From a virus, in IMG/VR virus record IMGVR_UViG_3300035698_029021, positions 1 through 25,021 of that record: a stretch of DNA of 25,021 nucleotides. One strand, written 5' to 3'. Positions 1 to 12,128 of this stretch are shown in pieces. How positions within the stretch are numbered: the first letter of the stretch is position 1; each line of letters starts with the position of its first letter. Both the position numbers and the translations under genes were made by a program. The notes under the pieces were generated by a model. The model saw nothing but the letters and a program-made list of their open reading frames with translations, was not told the DNA's origin and searched no databases.

Positions 1-4860
<4,860 letters not shown>

Positions 4861-4940
4861 TATATATATTTAACATTATTTCAACGCTACTTATTCAATT
4901 AATTTTAGATTTTACCCGAAACCTTATTTAAATACCGAAT

Positions 4941-5183
4941 ATGACTTTAAATACTTTTATTATGGGAAAAGAAAATAATACTGAATTAGATAATAAAGAA
5001 AATAATACTGAATTAGATAATAAAATTTCTGTATTTAAAGAAATCCCTAATATGAATCAAAGGGATGCTATACATATATTAATTCAAGCTTCGGAAAAAG
5101 CTCACAAAGCAGGAGTATTATCAATAAAAGATTCTATATATTTAGGAGCTGCCATTGAGTTAATAACAGGTGTAAGTGTATAA
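4941..5183 (+). CDS. Small helical protein of unknown function next to the fibre
   Basis: An 80-residue frame if the ATG at 4941 is used. The ATG at 4962 (MGKENNTELD, 73 residues) is equally plausible, because neither has a Shine-Dalgarno sequence. The N-terminus holds a perfect duplication of the nonapeptide ENNTELDNK. The remainder (about residues 38-80, including DAIHILIQASEKAHKAG) looks like two amphipathic helices. Its TAA overlaps the ATG of the glycosyltransferase by one base (TAATG), so the two are likely translationally coupled. I do not recognise the family. Its place between fibre and glycosyltransferase suggests fibre assembly, but nothing in the sequence proves it. Confidence 0.7.
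   Translation: MTLNTFIMGKENNTELDNKENNTELDNKISVFKEIPNMNQRDAIHILIQASEKAHKAGVLSIKDSIYLGAAIELITGVSV
4971..5024 (+). repeat. Perfect 27-bp tandem duplication
   Basis: Bases 4971-4997 and 4998-5024 are identical 27-mers encoding ENNTELDNK twice. This is an in-frame length variant within the small gene. Confidence 0.95.
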
Positions 5184-6211
5184 TGGATTCTACACTGCTA
5201 AGAAAATATAAAAATTCTTTAGTAGAATCTTTATTTAAAATAGATAAAGATATTAACTCTATAGACTTAGGGAAAAAAAGAATACTTTATATTACTCCCC
5301 ATCTTTCTACTGGAGGTATGCCTCAATATCTACTTAAAAAAATTGAAATTTTCAATTCGATTGCTCAGGTTTATTGCGTATTGTGGGCTGATGTTGCTAA
5401 AATGTACGATGTGCAAAAAAAACAAATATCTAAAATCTTGGGTAAAAGGTTAATAATTTTAGGCGATGACAAAAAAATAACAGATATTATAGATAATGAA
5501 ATTTTTCCAGATATAATACATTTTGAAGATATTCCAGAAAGTTTCATTCCGATTGAAACAATAAGAAAATTATACAAAAAAGAAAGGTCTTATTTAATTT
5601 TTGAAACCCCACATTCATCAACTACTAGTCCTAATGAAAAAATATTTTTACCAGATAAATTTATTATGGTTAATAAATGGATGGTAGAATACTATAAGGA
5701 TTTAAAAGTAGAATCAGAAATATTAGAATATCATTTAGAACCTGTTTCGGAATTCGATAGAATAAAATTTATAAATAAACTAGGGCTTTCTAGTAATAAA
5801 AAGCATATTATAAACGTTGGTTTATTTACACCAGGTAAAAACCAGAAAGATATTATAGAATATGCTAAAAGTTTTATTGGTGAACAGATAGAATTTCATT
5901 TTCTGGGTAATATGGCATCCAATTTTTCTTCGTATTGGAAACCCTTGATTAAAGAATTGCCTTCTAATTGTAAAATATGGGGAGAAGTAGATAACGTTTC
6001 AGATTTTTATAAAGCTGCTGATTTATTTTTATTTACATCAAAGTGTGAGCTAGCTCCAATTGTAATAAGGGAATCTATAGCTAACCGATTACCTATTTTA
6101 ATGTATAGATTACCTTCATATATGGATGACTATGATCTAGAGCCTTATGTAAATTACTTGGGATCTTCAGATACAACAGAAAATAAAATCAGAAAATTAA
6201 TATCGCTATGA
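5183..6211 (+). CDS. GT-B (GT4-like) glycosyltransferase
   Basis: The 342 residues read as a two-domain Rossmann GT-B glycosyltransferase. The N-terminal domain has the glycine-rich acceptor loop HLSTGGMPQYL at 40-50. The C-terminal domain opens with INVGLFTPGKN at 210-220 and holds the donor-binding region near 279-300 (ADLFLFTSKCEL then RESIAN). In it, E289 and E297 form the EX7E arrangement of GT4-type retaining enzymes. The family transfers a sugar from a nucleotide donor; donor and acceptor cannot be read here. It starts inside the stop of the preceding small gene and ends in an ATGA overlap with the next. Sitting directly after a Thr/Ser-rich collagen-like fibre gene, it is a good candidate for glycosylating the fibre. 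Modification of a host surface glycan is the main alternative. Confidence 0.82.
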   Translation: MDSTLLRKYKNSLVESLFKIDKDINSIDLGKKRILYITPHLSTGGMPQYLLKKIEIFNSIAQVYCVLWADVAKMYDVQKKQISKILGKRLIILGDDKKITDIIDNEIFPDIIHFEDIPESFIPIETIRKLYKKERSYLIFETPHSSTTSPNEKIFLPDKFIMVNKWMVEYYKDLKVESEILEYHLEPVSEFDRIKFINKLGLSSNKKHIINVGLFTPGKNQKDIIEYAKSFIGEQIEFHFLGNMASNFSSYWKPLIKELPSNCKIWGEVDNVSDFYKAADLFLFTSKCELAPIVIRESIANRLPILMYRLPSYMDDYDLEPYVNYLGSSDTTENKIRKLISL

Positions 6212-6534
6212 AATTAAACAAAAAAGGAATTAACGTTTATGAAAATGTGATAAAAAATAAATTTGTATATTCCCCAATAAACCATAAAGCTATTTTTAGG
6301 TTTAATGAAGGTGCAATAGTAGATTTTAGTTCAAACGTACCCGGAAGTAAATGTAATGTTATTATGAGTGAAAAATTAACGGGCTTTACACACTATTCAA
6401 GTTTAATATCTAGTGGTATGTTTTCCATGTCAAATAAAAAAATTATCAGTCCTTTATTAATAAAGGCTACAGATGAGCTTGGAAATATATTGCTTGATAT
6501 AGATCTTATTGAATGGGCTAAAACAAATTTATAA
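6208..6534 (+). CDS. Hypothetical protein coupled to the glycosyltransferase
   Basis: A 108-residue protein, MKLNKKGINVYEN to EWAKTNL. Its ATG overlaps the glycosyltransferase stop as ATGA, which implies translational coupling. No signal peptide, membrane segment or known motif is visible. The pattern of alternating hydrophobics (AIFRFNEGAIVDFSS, SPLLIKATDELGNILLDIDL) suggests a mainly beta fold. It could be a fibre accessory or a partner of the glycosyltransferase. I do not recognise it. Confidence 0.7.
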   Translation: MKLNKKGINVYENVIKNKFVYSPINHKAIFRFNEGAIVDFSSNVPGSKCNVIMSEKLTGFTHYSSLISSGMFSMSNKKIISPLLIKATDELGNILLDIDLIEWAKTNL

Positions 6535-6553
6535 AGCAGAAAATTATTCATTC

Positions 6554-6563
6554 GATATATAAG
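6554..6563 (+). promoter_or_regulatory. GATATATA motif (putative late promoter)
   Basis: GATATATAAG lies 45 bases before the ATG at 6599 in the gap after a completed operon. It is one of six exact GATATATA copies, all intergenic. No consistent -35 element is visible upstream. Promoter function is inferred from recurrence and position. Confidence 0.5.
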
Positions 6564-6598
6564 AAGGTCTAAACCGACTATTAAAAATATAATATTGA

Positions 6599-9115
6599 AT
6601 GACTTTTTTTCCTGAAAATAAAAAACCAAAAAACGGTTTACCAGTATATAATAGTAGTGGTGAACAAAGAAATTTATCAGATCCGAAATACAGTAAAAAT
6701 TCGGGAATAGAAAACACTAAAAAGGCTCAAGTTAGTAGCACTAGCGATATGTTTTCTACTATAGAAGGAGCATTAGCAAGAGCTGAACAATTAGAATGTA
6801 ACGGATATCACGAGATTTCTTATAATGGAAAAACTGTTTTTATGCCATGTAGTAGTGAAACCTACTATAATATAAGAATGGATCAATTCCAATCTGCTAT
6901 AAATTTTAAATATATTGGAAGTCATCGGGTTCTTTCGTGGGATCAACCATTTAAAAACGTTAATAAAATTAACGGATGGGTTATAGAGGCAGGAGCAGTA
7001 TCAGATAATGACGGGGTTATTTTAAATTCTAACGATATTAAAATAGAATTTAGGTATAGTATAGATGGAAAAAGTTGGTCATTATGGACTGATTCTGGTA
7101 CAGCTTTAACGGGATTTTCTGAAAGTGAAACTCCGAATAATCTTATTTCTTTTTCTGAAATTCAATTAGATCCATCGAATAATTTCTATCCGGAGTTTAG
7201 ATTTACTTCAACTCTAGTTAATGAGGATGGTAGTATATCATACAATTCCAACGAACCTATAGACCCTACTGTATCCATAATCGACCTTGACCTTGACCTA
7301 GATTACGAAGAATCTAACATAGGAGAAAATACAATAATAATTCCACCCAATATAAGATGCGGAGATGAAAAAAATAACAGACCCGTCGTATTTACAGGGG
7401 ATTCTTTTACTTTTGATCCTTATGCAGTAAATCAGGGCATAAATTTATATAAGGATTTAAGTTTAATTGTTAATAAAATGTTTGGCTTTGATGTTAATTA
7501 TTATTCAGTTCAACCACAAGCTAGAGGAAAGGATATTTTATTAAAAGAATATACTATTTTTGATGTAGTTTCTCAAAGTTGTATAAAAGTAGTTATTCCA
7601 GATAATCAGCTTCCAGATAGTAAGGTTCAATATGATCCGTTCGGAATAACATTCGAAGAACCTTTCGAAATTCATATAGACAAAGCATATTTTGAAGAAT
7701 TTTTTGGTAAAAATAGTCAACCTAGAAAAAGAGATATTCTTTATTTTCCTATTACTAGTAGAATTTATGAAATTAATTCTACCTACTTATTTAAAGATTT
7801 TATGAATTCACCGGTATATTTTAAAATAGAATTAAAAAAATACGAACCTAAAAGTAATACTTATTTTAAAGATCCTGCAGATAAGGAAGGTTTAGAAGCT
7901 ATAGGAATAAGTAACGAAGAGTTGTTTAGTGAAGCAATAAAAAACGAGGAGGAAAAAAACTTAAAACCTGCTCAATATCAAACAACTTCTCAAAGAAGAT
8001 CTGAAGATCCTAATCGATCTTATATATTTAACGACCTTTCTATAATAGGCTACGATCTTAATAATAATTGGACCATAATTTTTAATAATTATTACGATCT
8101 AAATTCAAGCTTTATTGACGATAGCGATTTTTCTTATTCCCCTTTTAAATATAAAGAAGCTATAAGATATAAAGCATCTCCTATTTTATTAGAAAAAGAA
8201 GAATTATCTTTTACTAATTGGTTTAGCTTACGTAATTACTACGGATACAGTAAAATGTTAAAAACCTCTTCGGTTCCGTTAAATGTTCAAATAGAATCTA
8301 AGGTTAATGATAAAATAGCATATAGTACTTATCCATATGCTCATAAGCTTGTTGAAAATAAAGGGTATAAATCAAACCCTGATGGATACGTTTCAATAAA
8401 TGGTGATGTTAACCATACTGGGGCTTTTAAGGTAATTGACGTTTTAGATAATTATAGATTTACTGTAAAAGATTATGGTAAAAGCCAGGCTTTAGATACA
8501 ACAGGATGGAGAATGCAAAAGGCTCAATCAAGAAATATGATTGATGGTTTATATTTAGAAGATGATGAAAACTATAAAGGCGTTAGAGTAGATCTTATAC
8601 ATAGTGGGGTAATAGAAAAAGAAATAACTAATTTCTTAGGTTCTGGAAGTTTAGAAATAAAAATTAATGAAATAGAAATAAATACCTCCTTGCAGTTTGA
8701 ACCAGTTATTGACAATTGGTACGGAATAGTTATAAATATTTCTAATAAATATAAGCAGGTTTCAGTTAATATATGGGAAATGTCATACGAGCCAACTAAT
8801 CCTCAAAATCAAAGTAGCGAACTAAAAAAAGTCCACGAATATATAATGACTTTAGATTCTGAAATACTTTTTAATGCCCCAGAAAATATTAATATCGATA
8901 ATAGTAGCCCCTATTACGGAACTAATGAAAATTCTTATAAGATATTTACATCCCCTTTATATTTAAGTAATGTTAGGATATTTAAAAATATGATAGATAT
9001 AGATAACCAATCCACAATACTTAACCAAAATATTATTAGGGATGAACAATTAGCTTATGTTATAGACAATGCTAATCCACCATTAGAACTGAGAAGATTT
9101 GCTAGAAATAGGTAA
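6599..9115 (+). CDS. Neck protein, gp14-like domain with C-terminal lectin-like extension
   Basis: An 838-residue structural protein. Residues about 280-420 resemble the T4 gp14 neck (head-tail connector) family: MFGFDVNYY is followed by an extended strand-rich region and then the conserved block KRDILYFPITSRIYEI from residue 377, comparable to the gp14 'GDLIYFPL...FEI' signature as I recall it. The last 180 or so residues (LEIKINEIEIN, WYGIVINISN, YLSNVRIFKN) look like a LamG/concanavalin-like beta sandwich. T4 gp14 is only about 256 residues, so this would be a strongly enlarged version. Gene order supports the call: in T4 gp14 precedes gp16, gp17 and gp18, and here the terminase and sheath follow. 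The N-terminal 80 residues (including EISYNGKTVFMPC) are unassigned. It starts 45 bases after a GATATATA motif. The LamG label is the least certain part. Confidence 0.55.
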   Translation: MTFFPENKKPKNGLPVYNSSGEQRNLSDPKYSKNSGIENTKKAQVSSTSDMFSTIEGALARAEQLECNGYHEISYNGKTVFMPCSSETYYNIRMDQFQSAINFKYIGSHRVLSWDQPFKNVNKINGWVIEAGAVSDNDGVILNSNDIKIEFRYSIDGKSWSLWTDSGTALTGFSESETPNNLISFSEIQLDPSNNFYPEFRFTSTLVNEDGSISYNSNEPIDPTVSIIDLDLDLDYEESNIGENTIIIPPNIRCGDEKNNRPVVFTGDSFTFDPYAVNQGINLYKDLSLIVNKMFGFDVNYYSVQPQARGKDILLKEYTIFDVVSQSCIKVVIPDNQLPDSKVQYDPFGITFEEPFEIHIDKAYFEEFFGKNSQPRKRDILYFPITSRIYEINSTYLFKDFMNSPVYFKIELKKYEPKSNTYFKDPADKEGLEAIGISNEELFSEAIKNEEEKNLKPAQYQTTSQRRSEDPNRSYIFNDLSIIGYDLNNNWTIIFNNYYDLNSSFIDDSDFSYSPFKYKEAIRYKASPILLEKEELSFTNWFSLRNYYGYSKMLKTSSVPLNVQIESKVNDKIAYSTYPYAHKLVENKGYKSNPDGYVSINGDVNHTGAFKVIDVLDNYRFTVKDYGKSQALDTTGWRMQKAQSRNMIDGLYLEDDENYKGVRVDLIHSGVIEKEITNFLGSGSLEIKINEIEINTSLQFEPVIDNWYGIVINISNKYKQVSVNIWEMSYEPTNPQNQSSELKKVHEYIMTLDSEILFNAPENINIDNSSPYYGTNENSYKIFTSPLYLSNVRIFKNMIDIDNQSTILNQNIIRDEQLAYVIDNANPPLELRRFARNR

Positions 9116-9116
9116 T

Positions 9117-9341
9117 TTATTCTATAGTTTTTGGAAGTTTTAAATCGGTAAGCCCGGTTTCATTTACGTTAAAATTCGAATCTATTAAAGTATATCTAAA
9201 TTTATTAACGTTGTTTGTTTTTCCCTTAGTATATTGTTATTGGTTTTTTTGCTTCTTTAATCCAATCTTCAGATTCGCTATTATTTTTTTTCGAACAGGA
9301 AATAAAAGAAATAAATAAAATGCATTCTTTATAATTTTCAT
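9117..9341 (-). pseudogene. Frameshifted small lipoprotein gene
   Basis: On the minus strand an ATG (9341-9339) opens MKIIKNAFYLF. A second frame then continues FISFISCSKKNN, with Cys codon 9297-9295 in a lipobox-like context, and SEDWIKEAKKPITIY to a TAA at 9228-9226. A third frame continues TKGKTNNVNKFRYTLID and NVNETGLTDLKLPKTIE to a TAA at 9119-9117. Joined, these make one plausible lipoprotein of about 75 codons: charged start, hydrophobic stretch, lipobox, polar linker and a small beta domain. Two frameshifts break it, the first in a T-rich run. Its stop lies one base from the stop of the convergent neck gene, as expected for a formerly real gene in a compact genome. Sequencing error is possible but less likely, since the surrounding frames are intact. 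It would have been exported and anchored in a membrane; such phage lipoproteins can block superinfection, but that role is a guess. Confidence 0.6.
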
Positions 9342-9385
9342 AAGATGTAATTTCTTTTATCTATCTTAATTTTTATTTATTTCTT

Positions 9386-9402
9386 GTTATATAGTTATAT
9401 AC
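9386..9402 (+). promoter_or_regulatory. TATATAG-type promoter-like element
   Basis: GTTATATAGTTATATAC lies 29-45 bases before the ATG at 9431, the spacing seen for the exact GATATATA copies. It differs from the octamer at its first bases, so it is a weaker candidate. Confidence 0.3.
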
Positions 9403-9430
9403 TAAACAATATATAATTAAATTAATAACA

Positions 9431-9781
9431 ATGCCACGAAGAAAACCAAATCCCGAAAAACAAATACAAGAAAAAATAAAAGAAACCCTAGATTCTATAA
9501 TTACTAAAGAATCCCTTGAATTAAGCTCATTAACTAGTGGTGATCTACCTAGGCTTAAAAATTCTGTTATGTTAGACTTCGAAGCTGAAAAATTAGCTTC
9601 CGGTGTAAATGCAAAAATACTTTTGGATAAAATGGTAGATTTTTATTTGGATGCAGATTTAATAGGTGAAGAGGACCATATAGACTATAAAAAGAAAATG
9701 GATGCTATGAATATTTCATCTATGCTTTTGCAACTAAGAACATCTCAGCATACTATTATAAAAAATAATGGAAGAAATTGA
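9431..9781 (+). CDS. Small protein upstream of terminase, unknown
   Basis: 116 residues, MPRRKPNPEKQIQEK to KNNGRN. The start is basic, followed by predicted helices with many Lys/Glu and a Leu-rich central part (VMLDFEAEKLASG, AKILLDKMVDFYLDADL). It overlaps the next gene by 14 bases and sits two genes before the large terminase, where T4 has gp15/gp16. A small DNA-binding or terminase-accessory protein is conceivable, but I see no defined helix-turn-helix and leave it unassigned. Confidence 0.75.
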   Translation: MPRRKPNPEKQIQEKIKETLDSIITKESLELSSLTSGDLPRLKNSVMLDFEAEKLASGVNAKILLDKMVDFYLDADLIGEEDHIDYKKKMDAMNISSMLLQLRTSQHTIIKNNGRN

Positions 9782-10208
9782 CCTAGGTAATATGAACCCA
9801 AGGTTAATAGACGGTTTAGTTCAACTTCAGAATCAAATAATGAAAATGCCTAAAGATTACCAAGAATATATGGGTAAAATGGAGGATTCATATAAACGTA
9901 TGAAAACTGATTTTGAGCAAAAAAAACTAAGGGGAGGAGTAATTATAGATGAAGAAGGTGAAAGTACCGGAAAATCTACATCAGGAGAAAGTGGAATAAA
10001 GGTTAGAGGAAATAGAGGTCTTATGGAAAACCTTAGAGATATTCTTGGATCCGAAATAGAAGACGTTACTATAGAAAATCTTGACGATAAAGCAGTAGTT
10101 AATGCTAGAGAAAAAATAAAAATAGATCATAAAAAAAATTTAAATGATCCCGTTAATAAAAAGGATTCTGATGAATATGGGATAGACACTGATTTATTTA
10201 ATGGATAA
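9768..10208 (+). CDS. Candidate small terminase subunit (gp16 position)
   Basis: 146 residues, immediately upstream of and in the same direction as the large terminase (2-base gap), overlapping the preceding gene by 14 bases. Residues about 10-55 form a likely amphipathic coiled helix (LIDGLVQLQNQIMKMPKD, YKRMKTDFEQKK). A Gly/Ser-rich linker and a second helical part (GLMENLRDILGSEIED) follow, then an acidic/basic tail. T4 gp16 is 164 residues with a central coiled coil and lies directly before gp17. The call rests mainly on position and size, not on a family motif. Confidence 0.45.
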   Translation: MEEIDLGNMNPRLIDGLVQLQNQIMKMPKDYQEYMGKMEDSYKRMKTDFEQKKLRGGVIIDEEGESTGKSTSGESGIKVRGNRGLMENLRDILGSEIEDVTIENLDDKAVVNAREKIKIDHKKNLNDPVNKKDSDEYGIDTDLFNG

Positions 10209-10210
10209 AT

Positions 10211-12022
10211 ATGAAAGAAATTGATAATAATTACTGGTCTACTGAAAGAGTTAATGAATTACTTAGACAGATTGACGAAGATGGTCTTAACATTAAAAAA
10301 TTAGATACTCCTTTTTATGAAGCAGATACTGAATTAAAAGCAGCTAATCTTTTATGGGAGTTTACTTCCGACGAAATACTAGAAATGCAGAAATGTGCTA
10401 AAGACGTAACATATTTTGCTAAGTATTGTCAAGTTATGATGGACGAAGGCCTAGGTTATCTAACACTAAGAGATTATCAGGATTCCGTATTAAGAGAATA
10501 TCAATCAAATAGATTTAATATATTTTTGGCTCCAAGACAAGTTGGTAAAAGTATAACATCTGCTATAATATTAGTTTGGTATCTTTTATTCAATCATGAC
10601 AAAAATGCAATGATTCTTGCTAACGTTGGTGATACTGCTGAAGAGCTAATGGATAAAATTAAAGATATAGTAAGGGGATTGCCATTTTTTTTAAAACCTG
10701 GAATGAAGGTAAATAACGTCATGACTATGAAATTTGATAATGGATGTAGGGTATCTGCTAAAACTACTACTAAAACAACAGGAATAGGGTTTACTATACA
10801 TTTTCTTTATATGGATGAATTTGCACATATTAATGAGAATTTCATGGAATCTTTTTTCAGATCTACTTATCCTACAGTATCCTCGTCTAAAGTATCCAGA
10901 ATAATAATAACCTCTACCCCTAACGGCATGAATAAATTTTATGACTTATACAAAGACGGGCTGGAAGGAAAAAATGACTTTAATCCAATAAGGGTTGATT
11001 GGTGGCAGGTCCCAGGAAAAGACGAAGCGTGGAAAAAAAGAGAAATAGCAAATCTTGGTAGTGAAGAGTTATTTAACCAAGAATATGGAAATCAATTTCT
11101 AAGCTCTAGTTCTCTTTTATTAAGTTCTAATGAATTAAAATCAATAAAGCATAACGAGTCTGAATATAAATGGAAAGAAATAGAGGGTCTTCATGATTCC
11201 GGGACTATTTACGAAAATCTTTTATGGCATCCTAAATTTGATTTAGATAGCTGCTTTTTTCCTGGAAAAAAGTATGTATTTTCTGTTGATTTAGCCTCTG
11301 GTGGAAAGGGAGATCATAGTGTAATTAATATATTTAAAGTTGTTCCGTTACCAAAAAATAGAATAGAAGAAATAGAGGATTTTAATGACGAATCTGATTT
11401 TTTCGGTTTGCTTCAGGTTGGTGTATACAGAAACAATGAAGCTAAACTGGAAACCATTCAAAAAATACTCGAAATTTTAATTTTGGATGTATTTGGTGTA
11501 AATCAGATTAAAGTTGCTTTAGAAATGAATTTTAAAGGGGAATTATTAATTGAAAAATTAATGAATAATGAAGACCTTTACGAAGAGCTATTTCTTTATA
11601 CTAAGCATACTGAAGCTGCTAAAAGACCAAAAATTGGAATTAAATACAATGCTAAAAATAAAATGAAAGCATGTGAAACTTTAAGATCTAAAATAAAGGA
11701 GGGCGTTATTATGATAAATGAAAAAAAATGGACAATACCAGAAATGACTACTTTCGGTTTAAATAACAGGGGTACATATTCGAGTCAAACTGGACATGAT
11801 GACGTAGCTATGACTACTGTAAATCTTTCTTTTATATTTGAAACCGGAGAATTTCACGAATTAGTAGGGGAGGTGTATGATAATTTAGAAGAAACATATA
11901 AATCTTTAATAAATTCTAAACTTTCTGAAACTTTATTACCAATCACACATTCACCTTACGATAAATTTATACCTAAAACTAAAGAAGGAGCATCATATAA
12001 ATCTTTTAATGATCTTTTATAA
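10211..12022 (+). CDS. Terminase large subunit, T4 gp17-like
   Basis: The 603-residue ATP-driven DNA packaging motor and headful nuclease. The N-terminal ATPase has Walker A APRQVGKS at 107-114, Walker B FLYMDE at 198-203 (D202, E203) and coupling motif TSTPNG at 234-239. The C-terminal RNase H-like nuclease has its first acidic residue in SVDLASGGKGDHS (D360), a second in VALEMN (E438) and the last in GHDDVAM (D530/D531), matching the gp17 nuclease arrangement. T4 gp17 is 610 residues, so this looks full length and intact. It acts at the portal of the prohead with a small subunit, probably encoded just upstream. A good marker gene for placing this phage. Confidence 0.96.
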   Translation: MKEIDNNYWSTERVNELLRQIDEDGLNIKKLDTPFYEADTELKAANLLWEFTSDEILEMQKCAKDVTYFAKYCQVMMDEGLGYLTLRDYQDSVLREYQSNRFNIFLAPRQVGKSITSAIILVWYLLFNHDKNAMILANVGDTAEELMDKIKDIVRGLPFFLKPGMKVNNVMTMKFDNGCRVSAKTTTKTTGIGFTIHFLYMDEFAHINENFMESFFRSTYPTVSSSKVSRIIITSTPNGMNKFYDLYKDGLEGKNDFNPIRVDWWQVPGKDEAWKKREIANLGSEELFNQEYGNQFLSSSSLLLSSNELKSIKHNESEYKWKEIEGLHDSGTIYENLLWHPKFDLDSCFFPGKKYVFSVDLASGGKGDHSVINIFKVVPLPKNRIEEIEDFNDESDFFGLLQVGVYRNNEAKLETIQKILEILILDVFGVNQIKVALEMNFKGELLIEKLMNNEDLYEELFLYTKHTEAAKRPKIGIKYNAKNKMKACETLRSKIKEGVIMINEKKWTIPEMTTFGLNNRGTYSSQTGHDDVAMTTVNLSFIFETGEFHELVGEVYDNLEETYKSLINSKLSETLLPITHSPYDKFIPKTKEGASYKSFNDLL

Positions 12023-12034
12023 TTTATAAATTTA

Positions 12035-12045
12035 GATATATAAAG
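12035..12045 (+). promoter_or_regulatory. GATATATA motif, distal copy before sheath gene
   Basis: GATATATAAAG lies 94 bases before the sheath ATG, just after the terminase stop. It forms a tandem pair with the copy at 12096, 61 bases downstream, with a weak hairpin between them. Confidence 0.45.
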
Positions 12046-12067
12046 AAAAGCTATTCCTATATTAATT

Positions 12068-12090
12068 AAAAACCTTAAATAAAGTTTTTC
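12068..12090 (+). terminator. Weak candidate terminator after terminase
   Basis: AAAAAC, a bulged C, TT, a five-base loop, then AAGTTTTTC: a short AT hairpin ending in a T run. Its stem is weak, so termination would be leaky at best. Confidence 0.25.
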
Positions 12091-12095
12091 GTATA

Positions 12096-12105
12096 GATAT
12101 ATAGA
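12096..12105 (+). promoter_or_regulatory. GATATATA motif, proximal copy before sheath gene
   Basis: GATATATAGA lies 33 bases before the sheath ATG at 12129. The same decamer occurs before the tail-tube gene at 15584, which strengthens both as late promoters. Confidence 0.55.
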
Positions 12106-12128
12106 CTAGCAAAAATATTTAGATAATA

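Larger units (their letters stand above)
9116..9430. other. Gap between neck gene and packaging genes
   Basis: This 315-base gap has no intact gene. Bases 9117-9341 hold a decayed minus-strand lipoprotein frame. The remaining 90 bases are A/T-rich promoter-like sequence leading to the ATG at 9431. No terminator hairpin is evident after 9115. Confidence 0.7.

Noticed and set aside
5371-5577. Minus-strand open frame inside the glycosyltransferase gene
   Set aside because: Antisense to a well-supported gene; hydrophobic text is a by-product of AT-rich codons.
6393-6629. Minus-strand open frame across the 6535-6598 gap
   Set aside because: Most of it is antisense to the small coupled gene and to the neck gene start, and it would overlap the GATATATA element.
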